64,000 bases of DNA from assembly GCF_004310425.1 (NCBI RefSeq), contig NZ_SIUB01000002.1, positions 434,001-498,000 on the forward strand, read 5' to 3'. Source of the DNA: Hansschlegelia quercus. Its GTDB lineage: Bacteria; Pseudomonadota; Alphaproteobacteria; Rhizobiales; Methylopilaceae. Below are positions 30,470 to 38,508 of this stretch, in pieces (position 1 is the first letter of the stretch; each line of letters opens with the position of its first letter). The notes beneath the pieces were generated by a model, which did not search any database, was not told where the DNA came from, and was given only the letters and a program-made list of their open reading frames with translations. Both the position numbers and the translations under genes were made by a program.

Positions 30470-31597
30470 ATGACAGGGCACATGACCTTCTTCCCGCTGG
30501 GCAACGCAGACACAACGCTGCTGCGGCTCACCAATGACGACCTGATCCTTCTCGACTACGCGAACATGCGCTCCGCCACTGACACGAGCGACAAGCGCAT
30601 CGACTTGCCGAAGGCGCTTCGCTCCGAACTCGCCGACGCAGGCCGCAAGTCCTTCCGGGTCGTGGCCTTCACCCATCTGGACTAGGACCATGTCCACAGG
30701 GCGTCCGAGTTTTTCGAATTCGAGCACAGCAACAGCAGACAGGGCGGCGATCGCGTCCGTATGGACGAGATGTGGGTCCCGGCCGCGGCGGTGACCGAAA
30801 CCGGGCTCGACGAAGACGCCCGCGTCATTCGCCAGGAGGCCCGTCACCGTCTCCGCGAGGGCAAGGGGATCAAGGTCTTCTCCCGTCCCGAGAACTTGGC
30901 TGGCCTACTCGACGAATGGGGCCTGTCGGTTGAGGACCGCCGCCACTGCATCGTCAACGCCGGGGAGCTCGTGCCCGGCTTCTCCGTCTCCGGACCCGAA
31001 CAGGCTGAGTTCTTCGTCCACAGCCCGTTCGCCTGGCGCACCGACGACGGCCTCGATGATCGAAACGAGAACTCAATCGTCATGCAGATGACGATGCGCG
31101 AGAACGGGAACGACACCTTCGCGCTCCTCGGCGCGGACATCGACCATGAGACGCTCTCCCAGATCGTCCGGACCACCAGGGATCACGGCAACGAGGATCG
31201 CCTGCACTGGGACGTGCTCAAGCTGTTCCACCACTGCTCGTACAGGTCGCTCTCTTCCGAAAAGGGCGAGGACATCACGGAGCCGGTCGAAGACGTGAAG
31301 TGGCTGTTCGAGGAGCTCGCGCGCCAGAAGGAGATCATCATCTCGCCGAGCTGGCCGATCCCGGCGAAGGGGTCGCTCTACGACGACGATCAGCCACCGC
31401 ACAGGCAGGCCGCCCGCTACTACAAGCAGATCATCAAGGACTCGGATGGCGAGTTCAAGGTCACGATGGAGACCCCCAGCGAGGCTGCCCCGAAGCCGAT
31501 CAAGCTGCGGGTGTCCGCCGCGGGAGTGACGATCGTCTCGTCGGCCGCCCCGACGGTGGCCGCCGCGGCGTCGTCCGGGACGACCCGGGCCGGTTGA
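30470..31597 (+). pseudogene. MBL-fold metallo-hydrolase with in-frame amber codon in the metal site
   Basis: One continuous frame of 376 codons is interrupted only by TAG at codon 72 (30683-30685). The residues around it read FTHLD-stop-DHVHRASEFF, so the stop falls inside the HxHxDH-like metal motif (His69, Asp71, Asp73, His74). Upstream (FPLGNADTTLLRL, LILLDYANMR) and downstream parts both look like an MBL-fold protein. The C-terminus is an Ala/Ser/Thr-rich tail ending ...GTTRAG. It is the first gene of an operon with the E2-E1-JAB and patatin genes, four bases before the former. A recent point mutation, a sequencing error or suppression are all possible. As read, no intact metal site would be made. 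Confidence 0.8.
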
Positions 31598-31601
31598 TCG
31601 G

Positions 31602-33827
31602 ATGTGGCGGTTCGGCGAAAGCGAGGAGCTCGGCGCGGACGACCTGAACGTACCGCTCGCACGAGAGTTCGCGGCGCACGTCAGGGATGCCTGCGGCGAG
31701 TTCTGCCGACTGGTCGATTGCCGACGGCTTGATAACGGGGTGGAGATCGTCACCTTCGAGATCGACATCGACCTTCCGCAACGCCCCGTCTACGCGATCC
31801 TGGCGACAGAGAGGGTCTCGGCCTGCTTCGCGCCGAGCAACAGCGGCGCTCCGCTGGTCGTTGTGGACCGAGAGGATTTCCCGGACACACCGCACCAGGG
31901 CCTTGTCTTCGAAGGCCTGCCCAGCCTCCTCTGCGTGGACGACCGTCCCTGGCAAGACGTCCGGGGCGGCTACACGGCCTCCGAGCTCATGTCGCGCATC
32001 GCGATCTGGTTCAGGAAGGCGTGCGAAGGCGACCTCCACGGAGCCGACCAGCCGTTCGACGCCTTCTTCGGCCTGGACGGCGATTTGGACATCATCATCC
32101 AGCACGACGCCCAGGGCGCGATGGCGGCGGGCGGCGAACTCAACGTCTGGTCGACGGACGACAGGATCCGCTTCCTGATCATGACCACAGCCCCGCGGAA
32201 GGCGGACTTGGCTGACACCGTTGGCATTCACGTCCTCCACGTGGCGGTGGAGCCTGGCGCCATGCGCCGCATCCGCCGCGCACCTCGCACCCTGCAGGGC
32301 CTCGCCGTCTTGCTGGCCGATCGCGGCGTCGATCTCTTGGACCGGCTGAAGACATCCGTTGTCGAATGGACCGAAGCCGGAGGGAACGCCCAGAACCGCA
32401 AGTGGGTCTTCTGCATCCTCGTCAGCATGCCGCAGATCCATCCCCTGACGGGGGCAGTCGGTGCGACGCGTCCCATGGCGTTCCTGTGCCACGCGAGCCC
32501 CGGCGAGATCGGCGTCGCGATGGGCGTTCTCGAGGCCAACAAGAGCGATGCGGCGAGGGAAGTCAGCTATGTCAGGGTGGTGGGGGCCATGCCTTCCGCT
32601 GAAGGCCTTCAGGCGCTGTCCGTCCAGATCGCGCCGGTGCACCTGGAGCTCGAAGCCGCTCGATCCGCGATAATGGCAGGACGCACGGAACCCGACCTCC
32701 GGCGCATCGTGATGATCGGAGCCGGATCACTTGGGTCGCTGCTCGCGGAGAACCTGGCTCGAGAAGGGCTCTTCCGCTGGACCGTAATCGATCCTGACAC
32801 CTTCCTGCCCCACAACGCAGCGCGTCACACCCTGACGCGGGACGAGTTCGGGAAAGCGAAGGCTTCCGAACTGGCTGCCCGCCTCCTCGCGATCAGGGCG
32901 GACACGGCTCCAGAAGCCATCTGCGAGAACGTGCTGGCACTCAAGGAGGGCAACAAGACTGAGCCAGCCTTGGACGCTGCGGATGTCATCCTCGACTGCT
33001 CGGCTTCGGTGCCCGTATCCCGCTGGCTCTCGGATCGTCCGGGTGGCGCGCGTCGCCTGTGCGCCTTCTTCACGCCCGACGGACGGGCAGCGGTGCTGAT
33101 GGCCGAATCTGAGGACCGCGCCGTAAACCTCCGCGACGTGGAAGCGGCTTACCTGAGGGAAGTCCTGACGAACCCATCGCTGGAAGGACACCACCGCCCC
33201 TCCCAGCAGATGCGTTACACGGGAGCGTGCCGCGCGCTCACGAACAGGATCCCTGCGTCTTCGGTCGCGCTCCTCTCGAGCCTTATCGCTTCCGCGCTGC
33301 CCGAAGCCTCTTCAAGGACGAAGGCGACGCTCAAGATCTGGACGCTTCGTGGCGGAGGCGTCGACTGCGTCACGGCCTCCACCGCGTCCCTAAGAAGCAA
33401 GATCGGAGACTGGGGCATCACGCTGCCCCGATCGCTCGCGGAGGAACTCGACCGGAAGCGCGCCGACGCCCTGCCGAACGAGACCGGAGGGCCCCTCATC
33501 GGCATGATCGACCAAGAGGCTCGCCACATCACCGTAGCGCACGTTTTGCCCCCTCCCCCGGACAGCGTCGCCTCGCCGACGGGCTTCGAGCGGGGGACCG
33601 ATGGCCTGCATAGGAGCATCGAGGAGGCGCAAGCGCGGTCGGGCGGACAGGTACGTTACGTCGGCGAGTGGCATTCGCACCCAAAGGGAAGCTCCGCGGA
33701 CCCAAGCGTAATCGACCTGGCGCAGATCGATCAGCTCTCGCACTTGATGAAGATCGATGGCCTCCCTGCCATTTCGCTGATCGCCGGCGAGGGCGAAGTG
33801 GGTTTCTTACTCGGAAAGGCGGATTGA
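31602..33827 (+). CDS. E2-E1-JAB fusion: ubiquitin-conjugation-like enzyme with deconjugase domain
   Basis: 741-residue three-part protein. Residues 1-160 resemble a prokaryotic E2 fold, with candidate catalytic Cys111 in SLLCVDDRPWQD followed by a helix like those of Cap2-type E2 domains. Residues 365-600 are a ThiF/E1 adenylating domain with nucleotide motif GAGSLGS (373-379); Cys543 (RYTGACRALTNR) is a candidate E1 thioester cysteine. Residues 610-741 are a JAB/JAMM peptidase with Glu627 and HSHPKGSSADPSVID (His691, His693, Asp705). It thus joins in one chain what type II CBASS encodes as Cap2 and Cap3. It lies between an MBL gene and a patatin gene, overlapping the latter by one base. No separate ubiquitin-like gene is present. 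A role in phage defence is inference from relatives. Confidence 0.9.
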   Translation: MWRFGESEELGADDLNVPLAREFAAHVRDACGEFCRLVDCRRLDNGVEIVTFEIDIDLPQRPVYAILATERVSACFAPSNSGAPLVVVDREDFPDTPHQGLVFEGLPSLLCVDDRPWQDVRGGYTASELMSRIAIWFRKACEGDLHGADQPFDAFFGLDGDLDIIIQHDAQGAMAAGGELNVWSTDDRIRFLIMTTAPRKADLADTVGIHVLHVAVEPGAMRRIRRAPRTLQGLAVLLADRGVDLLDRLKTSVVEWTEAGGNAQNRKWVFCILVSMPQIHPLTGAVGATRPMAFLCHASPGEIGVAMGVLEANKSDAAREVSYVRVVGAMPSAEGLQALSVQIAPVHLELEAARSAIMAGRTEPDLRRIVMIGAGSLGSLLAENLAREGLFRWTVIDPDTFLPHNAARHTLTRDEFGKAKASELAARLLAIRADTAPEAICENVLALKEGNKTEPALDAADVILDCSASVPVSRWLSDRPGGARRLCAFFTPDGRAAVLMAESEDRAVNLRDVEAAYLREVLTNPSLEGHHRPSQQMRYTGACRALTNRIPASSVALLSSLIASALPEASSRTKATLKIWTLRGGGVDCVTASTASLRSKIGDWGITLPRSLAEELDRKRADALPNETGGPLIGMIDQEARHITVAHVLPPPPDSVASPTGFERGTDGLHRSIEEAQARSGGQVRYVGEWHSHPKGSSADPSVIDLAQIDQLSHLMKIDGLPAISLIAGEGEVGFLLGKAD

Positions 33828-34963
33828 TGACCGCAGGCGTCTTCCCGTCCAGCGGCAGGATCGGGCTCGCCCTCTCAGGCGGAGGCATCCGCGCGGCGGT
33901 CTTCCACCTCGGTGTCCTCAAGCACCTCGCCGAGCAAGGGCTGCTCGAGCGCGTCACCCAGGTCTCGACGGTGTCGGGCGGGAGCCTGATGGTGGGCGCG
34001 GTCTTCTCCAGCACGGGCGGCCGGTGGCCCGCGTCCGCGGAGTTCCTGAAGAGCGTCTATCCGTCCGTGCGGGAGACACTCGTGTCCGGTGATCTCTTCA
34101 GCTTCCGGGCGCTCGGCGTTGGCGGCTTGCTTCGGGAGAACGTCGGCGTCCTGTTCCGACGTGCGAACATTCTGGCGAGGCTCTTGCGGGCGCGGTGGGG
34201 CATCAGGCTGAAGCTGTCAGACCTACCCGAAAAGCCTGTCTGGCACATCAATACGACCTGCCTCGAGACGGGCAAAAACTGGCGCTTCGCGCGCGCCGCT
34301 ATGGGCGACTGGCAGTTCGGTCGGCACTACTCACCCGACGTAGGGGTGGCGGAGGCCATCGCCGCTTCGGCGGCGGTCCCGTACGTCATCGGCGCGCTGA
34401 AGCTGCCGCTGCCGGAGCACGGCTGGTGGCAGACCAATCCGGCGACGAAGGATCCCATCAGGCAAATCACGCCGCCGCAAAGGAGCGTCCGGCTGTGGGA
34501 CGGCGGGGCCTACGAGAACATGGCCCTCGAGCCGCTCTACAAGCCGACGGATGGGTTACAAGACTGCGAAGTGCTCATCTGCAGCGATGCATCGGCGCCT
34601 CTGGGCGGACCGAGTTCGATCCTGTCGAGCCTTCTTTCTGGGCGTCTGGCTTCGCCACGCCTGTTCGACATCGCCGCCGACCAGATCCGCTCCCTTCGAT
34701 CTCGCATGCTGGTCAAGTCCATCAAGCAGGGCGAAGTCCACGGCTTCCTGTTTCGCATAGGCGCGCCAGCACGAAGCCTAGATCGCGAGGCTGCCGCTTC
34801 CGGCGAATTCCTGAGCGATCAGGAGAGCGGCGCGTGCTTGAGCTACCCTACGAACCTGACCAAGATCTCCTCTAGCAACTTCGACCTCATTGCCCGTCAT
34901 GGGCACGAAGTCGCCCGACTGACGATTGCTGCATTCGGAGAGCGGCACCCTCACCCTGCGTAG
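33827..34963 (+). CDS. Patatin-like phospholipase, putative effector
   Basis: 378-residue protein with patatin/cPLA2-type features: oxyanion motif SGGGIR (residues 17-22), nucleophile Ser50 in STVSGGSL, and dyad Asp225 in LWDGGAYENM. This is an intact lipase active site. The start overlaps the E1/JAB stop (TGATG), so it is translationally coupled. In CBASS, patatin enzymes (CapV) degrade membranes when activated; a similar killing role is likely here but not shown. A much longer upstream frame overlapping the previous gene is ignored. Confidence 0.88.
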   Translation: MTAGVFPSSGRIGLALSGGGIRAAVFHLGVLKHLAEQGLLERVTQVSTVSGGSLMVGAVFSSTGGRWPASAEFLKSVYPSVRETLVSGDLFSFRALGVGGLLRENVGVLFRRANILARLLRARWGIRLKLSDLPEKPVWHINTTCLETGKNWRFARAAMGDWQFGRHYSPDVGVAEAIAASAAVPYVIGALKLPLPEHGWWQTNPATKDPIRQITPPQRSVRLWDGGAYENMALEPLYKPTDGLQDCEVLICSDASAPLGGPSSILSSLLSGRLASPRLFDIAADQIRSLRSRMLVKSIKQGEVHGFLFRIGAPARSLDREAAASGEFLSDQESGACLSYPTNLTKISSSNFDLIARHGHEVARLTIAAFGERHPHPA

Positions 34964-35102
34964 GGAGCGACGTTCAGGCGAGGGGGCCGGGCTCACGGAA
35001 CCCACGGCCCAGTCCAAACACCGCTTGAGCCGGGCGCACCGCATGGTCTTGAAGCCGTTGCGCGCGCAGACGAGATCAGGTGCGACGGAACGAGGTACCT
35101 GC

Positions 35103-35570
35103 TTGAGCGACACGTCTCCACCAACCGCCCCAACGACGGCGATCCCGGTCGTCTCCACGCGTGGCCTGAGCGAGGACATGATCCGGGCGGTCGTTGACCG
35201 CTTCTACGCGAATGCCCGCGAGGACGAGCTCGTCGGCCCCGTGTTCAAGGCCGCGGTGCCCGACCAGAGATGGCAGGCTCACCTGGACACGATCGTCGAC
35301 TTCTGGAGCTCGGTGTTGCTGGGGACCAGACGCTACGACGGCCGCCCCCTGCGCAAGCACCTCATGCTGCCCGAACTTCAGGACGTCCAGTTTCGTCGGT
35401 GGCTCGCCCTTTTCCGGCAGACAGTCGAGGAGGTGTGCCCGCCCGACCTGGCGGCATTCTGGGTCGACCGGTCCGAGCGCATCGGCAACTCGTTTCGGAT
35501 CAGCGTCAGGATGCACAACGGGGACGACGTGACGGGCCTGCGGCCGCTCGAGCGCGAGGTCCTGCCCTGA
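35103..35570 (+). CDS. Group III truncated haemoglobin
   Basis: 155-residue 2/2 globin. Matching features are MIRAVVDRFYANAREDELVGPVF, shown here as RFYANAREDELVGPVF, then FWSSVLLGTRRYDG, the conserved His in RKHLMLPELQ, and FRRWLALF. A TTG start is chosen with GAGG eight bases before it; the open frame runs upstream into the patatin gene, and an ATG at 35043 is an alternative. Probable ligands are oxygen or nitric oxide. It may share a transcript with the patatin gene, but 140 bases separate them. Confidence 0.85.
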   Translation: MSDTSPPTAPTTAIPVVSTRGLSEDMIRAVVDRFYANAREDELVGPVFKAAVPDQRWQAHLDTIVDFWSSVLLGTRRYDGRPLRKHLMLPELQDVQFRRWLALFRQTVEEVCPPDLAAFWVDRSERIGNSFRISVRMHNGDDVTGLRPLEREVLP

Positions 35571-35680
35571 CGCAAGGCGCCCGGCGCAAGCGTCGCGGGC
35601 ACTTCACGCAACCGTCTCGACCCTCCGAGAAGCCTTACAGGCGCACGGCTCCTTAAACTCTGCGGGGCACCATCCGGGGC

Positions 35681-36622
35681 ATGGCCAAGCCGCCCCGCCC
35701 TCCACGCGAGATCAAGCGCTCGACCGACGTCCCGGACGCGTCGGTCGCCAGTCCGCCGTTGCTGCGGAGGCGCGACCCGCGGCAGGCGGAGCTGTTCACG
35801 ACCAGCTTCGTCGAGCCGTGCAAGCCGACGCTGAGGTCCAGGGCGCCCGTCGGCTCTCGCTGGCAGTATGAGATCAAGCACGACGGCTACAGGGCCCAGT
35901 GCCACGTCAACGGGGGCAACGTCCGCATCTTCACCAAGGGCGGCTTCGACTGGGCCGCGCGCATGCCGGCGATCGTTATGGCGCTCCAGGCCCTGCAGGT
36001 CGACGATGCGGTGATCGACGGCGAAGCCTGCATGGAAGGGCCGGACGGCATCACGGACTTCTTCGCCTTGCATGCCGCGCTCGCGGCGAAGAGCGCGCCC
36101 GCGGCCTTCCTCTACGCCTTCGACCTGCTCCACCTGAACGGCGAGGATCTCCGGCCCCTGCCACTCGACGAGCGCAGGCTCCTGCTCGAGGACCTCCTGA
36201 TCTACGGGCCAGGCACCCTGCGCTTCAGCGAGCACGTTCTGGAGGATGGTCCCGGCGTGGCGGCTGCCGCCTGCCAGCTCGGTTTGGAGGGCATCATCGC
36301 GAAGCTGCGCGACGCCCCATACCGCTCCGGCCGAAGCGAGACCTGGCTCAAGGTGAAGTGCGTCCAGTCCGGGACGTTCGTCGTCACCGGGTACGACCCC
36401 GACGGCCGGACAGGGGTGCGATCACTCGCGATCGCCGAGCAGCTCGGCCGCAAGCTCCTCCCCGCCGGCTCCGTTGGGTCCGGACTGACGGCGGTGCTCA
36501 GCCGGGACCTCCGGCGGCGCCTGGACGCTGGCGAGACGGTGACGGTCGAGGTCGAGTACCGCGGCCGAACGCCAAGCGGCGGGCTCAGGCACCCGGCGCT
36601 AAAAGGCATCCCGGAGCACTAG
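35681..36622 (+). CDS. ATP-dependent DNA ligase (LigD/LigC-like)
   Basis: 313-residue ligase with adenylation-domain motif I Lys66 in YEIKHDGYRA, VIDGEAC, a later lysine motif GIIAKLRDAPY and WLKVKC, plus a C-terminal OB fold (VVTGYDPDGRTG). It resembles the ligase part of LigD in end joining, but there are no polymerase or phosphoesterase domains and no ku gene nearby. A decayed copy of its 3' end is found at 40090-40187. It may act with the SRAP protein in DNA repair; this is inference. Confidence 0.88.
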   Translation: MAKPPRPPREIKRSTDVPDASVASPPLLRRRDPRQAELFTTSFVEPCKPTLRSRAPVGSRWQYEIKHDGYRAQCHVNGGNVRIFTKGGFDWAARMPAIVMALQALQVDDAVIDGEACMEGPDGITDFFALHAALAAKSAPAAFLYAFDLLHLNGEDLRPLPLDERRLLLEDLLIYGPGTLRFSEHVLEDGPGVAAAACQLGLEGIIAKLRDAPYRSGRSETWLKVKCVQSGTFVVTGYDPDGRTGVRSLAIAEQLGRKLLPAGSVGSGLTAVLSRDLRRRLDAGETVTVEVEYRGRTPSGGLRHPALKGIPEH

Positions 36623-36654
36623 GGCTGCTTGTGCCTTCGCGCTCGCGCTGCCCC

Positions 36655-37143
36655 TCAGTCCCAATCATAAGCCTCGCCAAAGGGCGTCGCGTAGACCAGT
36701 AGACCGTCGCAGCCCGGGGACAAGTTTTTCCCGCGGCGCTCACAGATCTCCACCCACTTCTCCGGATACTCTACGAAGATCGGCCATCCCCCTCGGCTCC
36801 ATAGCAGATCCAAGTACGAGGGTGTCGTCCAACCGTCGTATTCGTAAGAGCGGCCACCCGGCGTTTGGAACCTGCCCGCGACGGTGCCGTCTCGGCAGTA
36901 GCTGGGGTTCTCGCGGGCGAAGTCATCGACATCCTCTTCGAGATGCTCCCTTCGCGAGTTGAATTGCGTCTTGATGATGTAAGCAGCGGCAGCACGACAC
37001 CGCTTGCTATTCGGATCGAAGCTCGGTCGAGAGTACGGATCTTCTTCGTAAACCGAGGGCCGTCCGAGGAGCTGAACCCCGCCAAGGAGGCACCCAAGGA
37101 GAGCCAGCGGTACGAACACGTTGAGGACGCCGAAGCGGATCAA
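36655..37143 (-). CDS. Hypothetical membrane-anchored or exported protein
   Basis: 162-residue protein beginning with one hydrophobic segment (about residues 4-25, [18 protein letters not shown]), then a soluble part rich in Tyr, Trp and Arg with four cysteines. The start is a TTG overlapping the SRAP stop (TTGA), implying translation coupled to SRAP. No known domain was recognised. Being third in a GNAT-SRAP operon gives no clear function. Confidence 0.55.
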   Translation of the reverse strand: MIRFGVLNVFVPLALLGCLLGGVQLLGRPSVYEEDPYSRPSFDPNSKRCRAAAAYIIKTQFNSRREHLEEDVDDFARENPSYCRDGTVAGRFQTPGGRSYEYDGWTTPSYLDLLWSRGGWPIFVEYPEKWVEICERRGKNLSPGCDGLLVYATPFGEAYDWD

Positions 37144-37883
37144 CGCGCCACCTCAGCAAGGCTCCCAAGGTCTTCCTTCTCGCCTCTCGCCACGATCCTC
37201 AGCACTTCGTCCGGCAATGGCCGCTGCAGCGCCTTCGCCTCGCTCCAGTCCGCACGCATCCACACGTCGATCTCCTCGGGCGTGGTGAGGATCACGGGCA
37301 TCGCCTTGGGGTGGATCGGCGCGACGACCGCGTTCGGCTCACTCGTGAGGAAGCCGTAGACATCCGCCGTCACGACGCCCTCCTTGGCCTTCCGGACCGA
37401 GGTCCAGTTCGTCCAGATCCCGGCGAACACCGCCAGAGGCCGGCTCTCGTCGAGCGCGAACCAGACGATCTCCTTCTTGCCGTCCGGCAGCGTGTCGTAC
37501 TCCGAGAAGCTCGTCAGGGGGACAACACACCGTGACGCGGGTCCGAGCCAGGGCCGCCAGTGCTGGGACGCGACGTTGCGGATGTTGGTCGTGCCGATGT
37601 CCGGCTCGACCTTCAACAGCGCCTGGAAGTCGACAGCTTGGCCCTTCTTCTCCAGCGCCGCGGCGCGCTTCTTCGTGTTCTCGAAGATGGCCCGGCTCGA
37701 GGACGGCATGCCCCAGCGGGCCATTACGAGCTCGCGGCCTTCGGCGCCGTTCCTGACGATCGGCGCCGGGTAATCGGGGAAGATCCCGGGCATCGGCGGC
37801 AAGTTGCCAGTTCGGTCGACCAGCGCCTTCGTCAACGCGCGGATCGCGGCCTGGCCCTTGGTGAGGCTGTAGAGGTTGCACAT
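37140..37883 (-). CDS. SRAP-domain protein (YedK/HMCES family)
   Basis: 247-residue protein that in relatives binds abasic sites in single-stranded DNA by a covalent thiazolidine link. Cys2 is present after Met removal ([10 protein letters not shown]). The segment [17 protein letters not shown] carries the DNA-binding Asn, Glu lies in TSFSEYDTL, and His in HPKAMPVIL. Its start follows the GNAT stop directly, and the downstream gene overlaps its stop. Fragments of a related gene's 3' end recur at 40.5, 40.85 and 41.5 kb. Confidence 0.93.
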   Translation of the reverse strand: MCNLYSLTKGQAAIRALTKALVDRTGNLPPMPGIFPDYPAPIVRNGAEGRELVMARWGMPSSSRAIFENTKKRAAALEKKGQAVDFQALLKVEPDIGTTNIRNVASQHWRPWLGPASRCVVPLTSFSEYDTLPDGKKEIVWFALDESRPLAVFAGIWTNWTSVRKAKEGVVTADVYGFLTSEPNAVVAPIHPKAMPVILTTPEEIDVWMRADWSEAKALQRPLPDEVLRIVARGEKEDLGSLAEVAR

Positions 37884-38317
37884 TCAGGGATGCGCTCTGA
37901 GCTTCTTGCGCATCCAGAACTGGCTGTTCTCTTCAATGAAGGCTTCGAGTTCGCCGAACATCTCGTACCCGTGACGGCGATAGAACTCGGGAGCCTGAAA
38001 GCTGAAGGTGTAAAGGTATGCATCCGTGCATCCCTTGTCCGCGCCCGCCTGTTCGGCCTGCCGAAGGAGGGTAGAACCAACGCCTGAGCCTCTAACTCGC
38101 TCGTCAACCCAGAGCATCGCGACATAGAACCAGTTCGCCGAGATGAAGCCCTGGACGCCACCGACCACCGCGCCGTCTTCGTCACGCGCCACGATCCAAA
38201 CCGTAGAGGGCGGTGGGAAAGGACCTGCCCGCGACTCGTTGAATTTGGTCAGCCCTCCGAGACTGCGTTCTGGGCAGCCTCGTCTGGAGCATCGTCCAGC
38301 GTGATACCGACGCTCAT
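37884..38317 (-). pseudogene. GNAT acetyltransferase with a one-base frameshift
   Basis: Two frames together make a normal GNAT. From ATG 38315-38317 the protein reads MSVGITLDDAPDEAAQNAV, then ...SEG-stop. One base out of frame it continues as LTKFNESRAGPFPPPSTVW to the acetyl-CoA motif VRGSGVGSTLL and ends at the SRAP start. The junction is at about 38250-38255, where one base seems lost from a GGCCTGACC-like sequence. Total length (434 bases) is one short of a multiple of three. Either the gene is recently broken or the assembly has an error; the rest of the sequence is undamaged. Confidence 0.82.
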
Positions 38318-38508
38318 GCGACCTCCGATGCCTGCGGCAACACAGCAGATCCTCCAAGATCCTCCGGACCGACCGTCTCGGCGCCGACACAGCTAGGTTT
38401 ATCGCAGCAGTCGTCGCTGACGCCTCGATAAAACCGAACGACAACCTTAACGCAGGTTCGCTAGCGCCCCTGCCGCGCGTCACACCTATGCTCCTCTGAG
38501 GTCTGAGG

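Noticed and set aside
30208-30537. 109-codon frame before the MBL gene
   Set aside because: Cys/Arg/Ser-rich translation without motif; it overlaps the MBL start, which has a good ribosome site.
30470-34963. Calling this operon type II CBASS
   Set aside because: No CD-NTase gene is present; only the ancillary and effector parts resemble CBASS.
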